From Brachionus koreanus (taxonomy: Eukaryota; Rotifera; Eurotatoria; Ploima; Brachionidae), in assembly GCA_016987375.1 (NCBI GenBank), contig PJRA01000493.1, positions 735,953 to 796,978 of the forward strand: 61,026 nucleotides of DNA, written 5' to 3'. The translations under genes and the position numbers were made by a program. The notes beneath the pieces are model-generated. The model did not search any database. It was given only the letters and a program-made list of their open reading frames with translations, and was not told the origin of the DNA. This document shows positions 59,661 to 61,026 of this stretch, in pieces. Position 1 is the first letter of the stretch. Every line of letters begins with the position of its first letter.

Positions 59661-60535
59661 CACTGTGTAATTGCTACCTAACTATTTCCTCCTTTTTTCC
59701 CAAGCAATCAGATATTTAAACATATGTGTCCTGTTACTCTCTATTTAATTTATCTATTTTTTTTCTTTTTAAATCATATTTACTATATTTTATTTTTATT
59801 ATTTTAAATTTATTTTATTTTTTTTAATCTGAAGGAGCATTAGCTCGATACAGAAAACAAATAAATAAAATAATATAAATGTAAAAATGTAAAGACCAAA
59901 CAGACAGTGACGTAGAAGAGATATCAAGGCCAAACAAAAAAGCAAGAATTTTTAAAACTTACGAACCTTTCGCTCTAGCTAAAGATCTAACAACTGCTCA
60001 ACAACTCATTAAACAATTGCAAATCGACGATACAAAGTGGGAAAGTTTATCAACATCATAATGTGACGGCGTAACAATACGACACTATTATTGCGCCGTT
60101 GCAGGTAAATTAAAGTGCAATAGACGATTGCAATTGAAACCAGAACACATTGAAACCTAAACCTGATCAAGCAATGACTCCAACTCAAGCTGAATCAACG
60201 AATACAGCATATGAGATGAACATACAAATGTGCAACGATTATTTGTTGTCGGTTAATCAATGTAACTGGGATACATTTTCAAAATTTACAAGTGAGTATC
60301 AAAAACTTCGAGTAATACAATTAAATCACGATAATTGGAAACTGAGCACTTGTACATGTCCATATTGAAATTACATGTGCTAACACTTGATTGGCATTGC
60401 AAACAGTTCAGATATCAATCTAGTCCAAGATTTCCCAGAAGCAGCATATACCGTACCTCTAAATCAAATTCGTGGCGCAGGCAGACCATCAAAAATGAAA
60501 AAAGGCTTTGTTAAAATACGCCTAATTCTTAATTT
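59661..60535 (+). mobile_element. Internally deleted MULE-like transposon relic (FLYWCH-like N-terminus, SWIM C-terminus)
   Basis: The first 200 bases (from cactgtgtaattgctacctaac) match the ends of the element at 39222-41298 and form a terminal repeat. Then, in frame with one stop, come IFKTYEPFALAKDLTTAQQ...HYYCAVAGKLKCNRRL, like the DNA-binding N-terminus of animal MULE transposases. The catalytic middle is missing. From 60150 the C-terminal part follows: YQKLRVIQLNHDNWKLSTCTCP, then a TGA, NYMC, a TAA and HLIGIA, which is a SWIM zinc finger (CxC...CxH) broken by two stops, and a Gly-Arg-Pro tail (IRGAGRPSKMKK). Dead and non-autonomous. I did not find the right terminal repeat. Confidence 0.6.
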
Positions 60536-60889
60536 TATATATTAAATTTTTTCTATGAGACATTTAATATTTTATTTGACAAATTAAATAAATATATTAC
60601 ATTTAATTTAGTACTTAACTTTTAATTATATTTGACGAATTCATTTTTGATTACACAGGTTAATATAGAGCCTTATTAATTGAATCATAAATGTATGTAT
60701 TTTTTTAAATTTCTTTAATTAGAATGAATATTTAAAAAATGATGGAAAAAATTGAAAAAATGACCCGATCAAAACAAGTTTCTCAATGATAGGGGTTCTC
60801 TATATTCTTTATCATTTCTCTGTAATTAAATCCTTTTGATAGATTCTACAAGATCAAATCATAAACAAATCAATAGTGACCTCAACGAC
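60536..60889. other. Gene-free stretch
   Basis: AT-rich with no feature that I can support. Confidence 0.4.
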
Positions 60890-61026
60890 TATATAATAAT
60901 AATAATAATAATAATAATAGTTAATATTGTACGGTCAAGTTTAGTTTAACTAAACTGACAAAGCAGGAAGACTAACGTAATCCCGCTATAGTAGACTTTT
61001 CGTTTTTTTTTGTTTCTACCGACATT
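60890..61026 (-). mobile_element. 3' end of a non-LTR retrotransposon running off the window
   Basis: On the minus strand the sequence ends gtttagttaaactaaacttgaccgtacaatattaact followed by (ATT)n at 60927-60897. It is the same 3' terminus as at 13440 (minus) and 36776 (plus). Here at least 90 bases more of the element body precede it, and it continues past the window edge. Confidence 0.55.

Overview
This is an AT-rich stretch of an animal nuclear genome, with one 899-base assembly gap. Protein-coding exons are sparse islands. Introns are mostly 43-66 bp with GT..AG ends, tRNA genes stand alone, and the intergenic space is full of decayed transposons. The small introns, strong AT bias and the mix of hAT, mariner, pogo/Tigger, MULE-like and non-LTR remnants fit a small protostome. 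A monogonont rotifer of the Brachionus kind is my best guess, but that is inference and not shown by the sequence.

Region by region. 1-5.3 kb is a graveyard of transposon remnants: a hAT/BED relic, a decayed coiled-coil reading frame and a pogo/Tigger tail with a PHD-like finger. 5.9-6.5 kb has tRNA-Asn(GTT) and an intron-containing tRNA-Ser(AGA). 6.57-7.81 kb is a complete five-exon opsin on the minus strand. 7.8-22.4 kb is mostly gene-free DNA. It holds a non-LTR retroelement interrupted by the gap, a roughly 1-kb mariner-type element with long inverted repeats and, further on, a second mariner relic. 23.2-24.6 kb is an intronless methionine aminopeptidase 2 gene. 25.7-27.3 kb is a secreted coiled-coil protein whose start codon appears to be split by an intron. 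30.0-35.7 kb is a two-exon BEN-domain nuclear protein gene with a 4.05-kb intron. 39.2-41.3 kb is a terminal-inverted-repeat element carrying an intact 178-residue frame that looks like the N-terminal RA domain plus coiled coil of a RASSF protein.

The centrepiece is 42.2-55.5 kb. It is a large palindrome with two arms of about 4.43 kb that mirror each other without net indels (every mirrored coordinate pair sums to 96956), around a 2.86-kb spacer. Each arm carries the same head-to-head pair of genes, PV-A (270 aa) and PV-B (258 aa). These encode alternating Pro-Val dipeptide proteins with Cys-rich ends and no signal peptide. A fifth, truncated PV-A copy lies just outside the right arm. The outer flanks have diverged by a few percent while the arms look identical, as expected for recent duplication or arm-to-arm gene conversion.

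57.1-58.1 kb encodes a six-helix lipid phosphate phosphatase (PAP2 family). The right end holds an internally deleted MULE-like relic whose terminal repeat matches the ends of the 39-41 kb element, and the 3' tail of another non-LTR element.

The host genes are unrelated housekeeping, sensory, nuclear and membrane genes and do not form a pathway. The PV cluster is the one functional grouping: four intact paralogues, probably co-expressed structural proteins.
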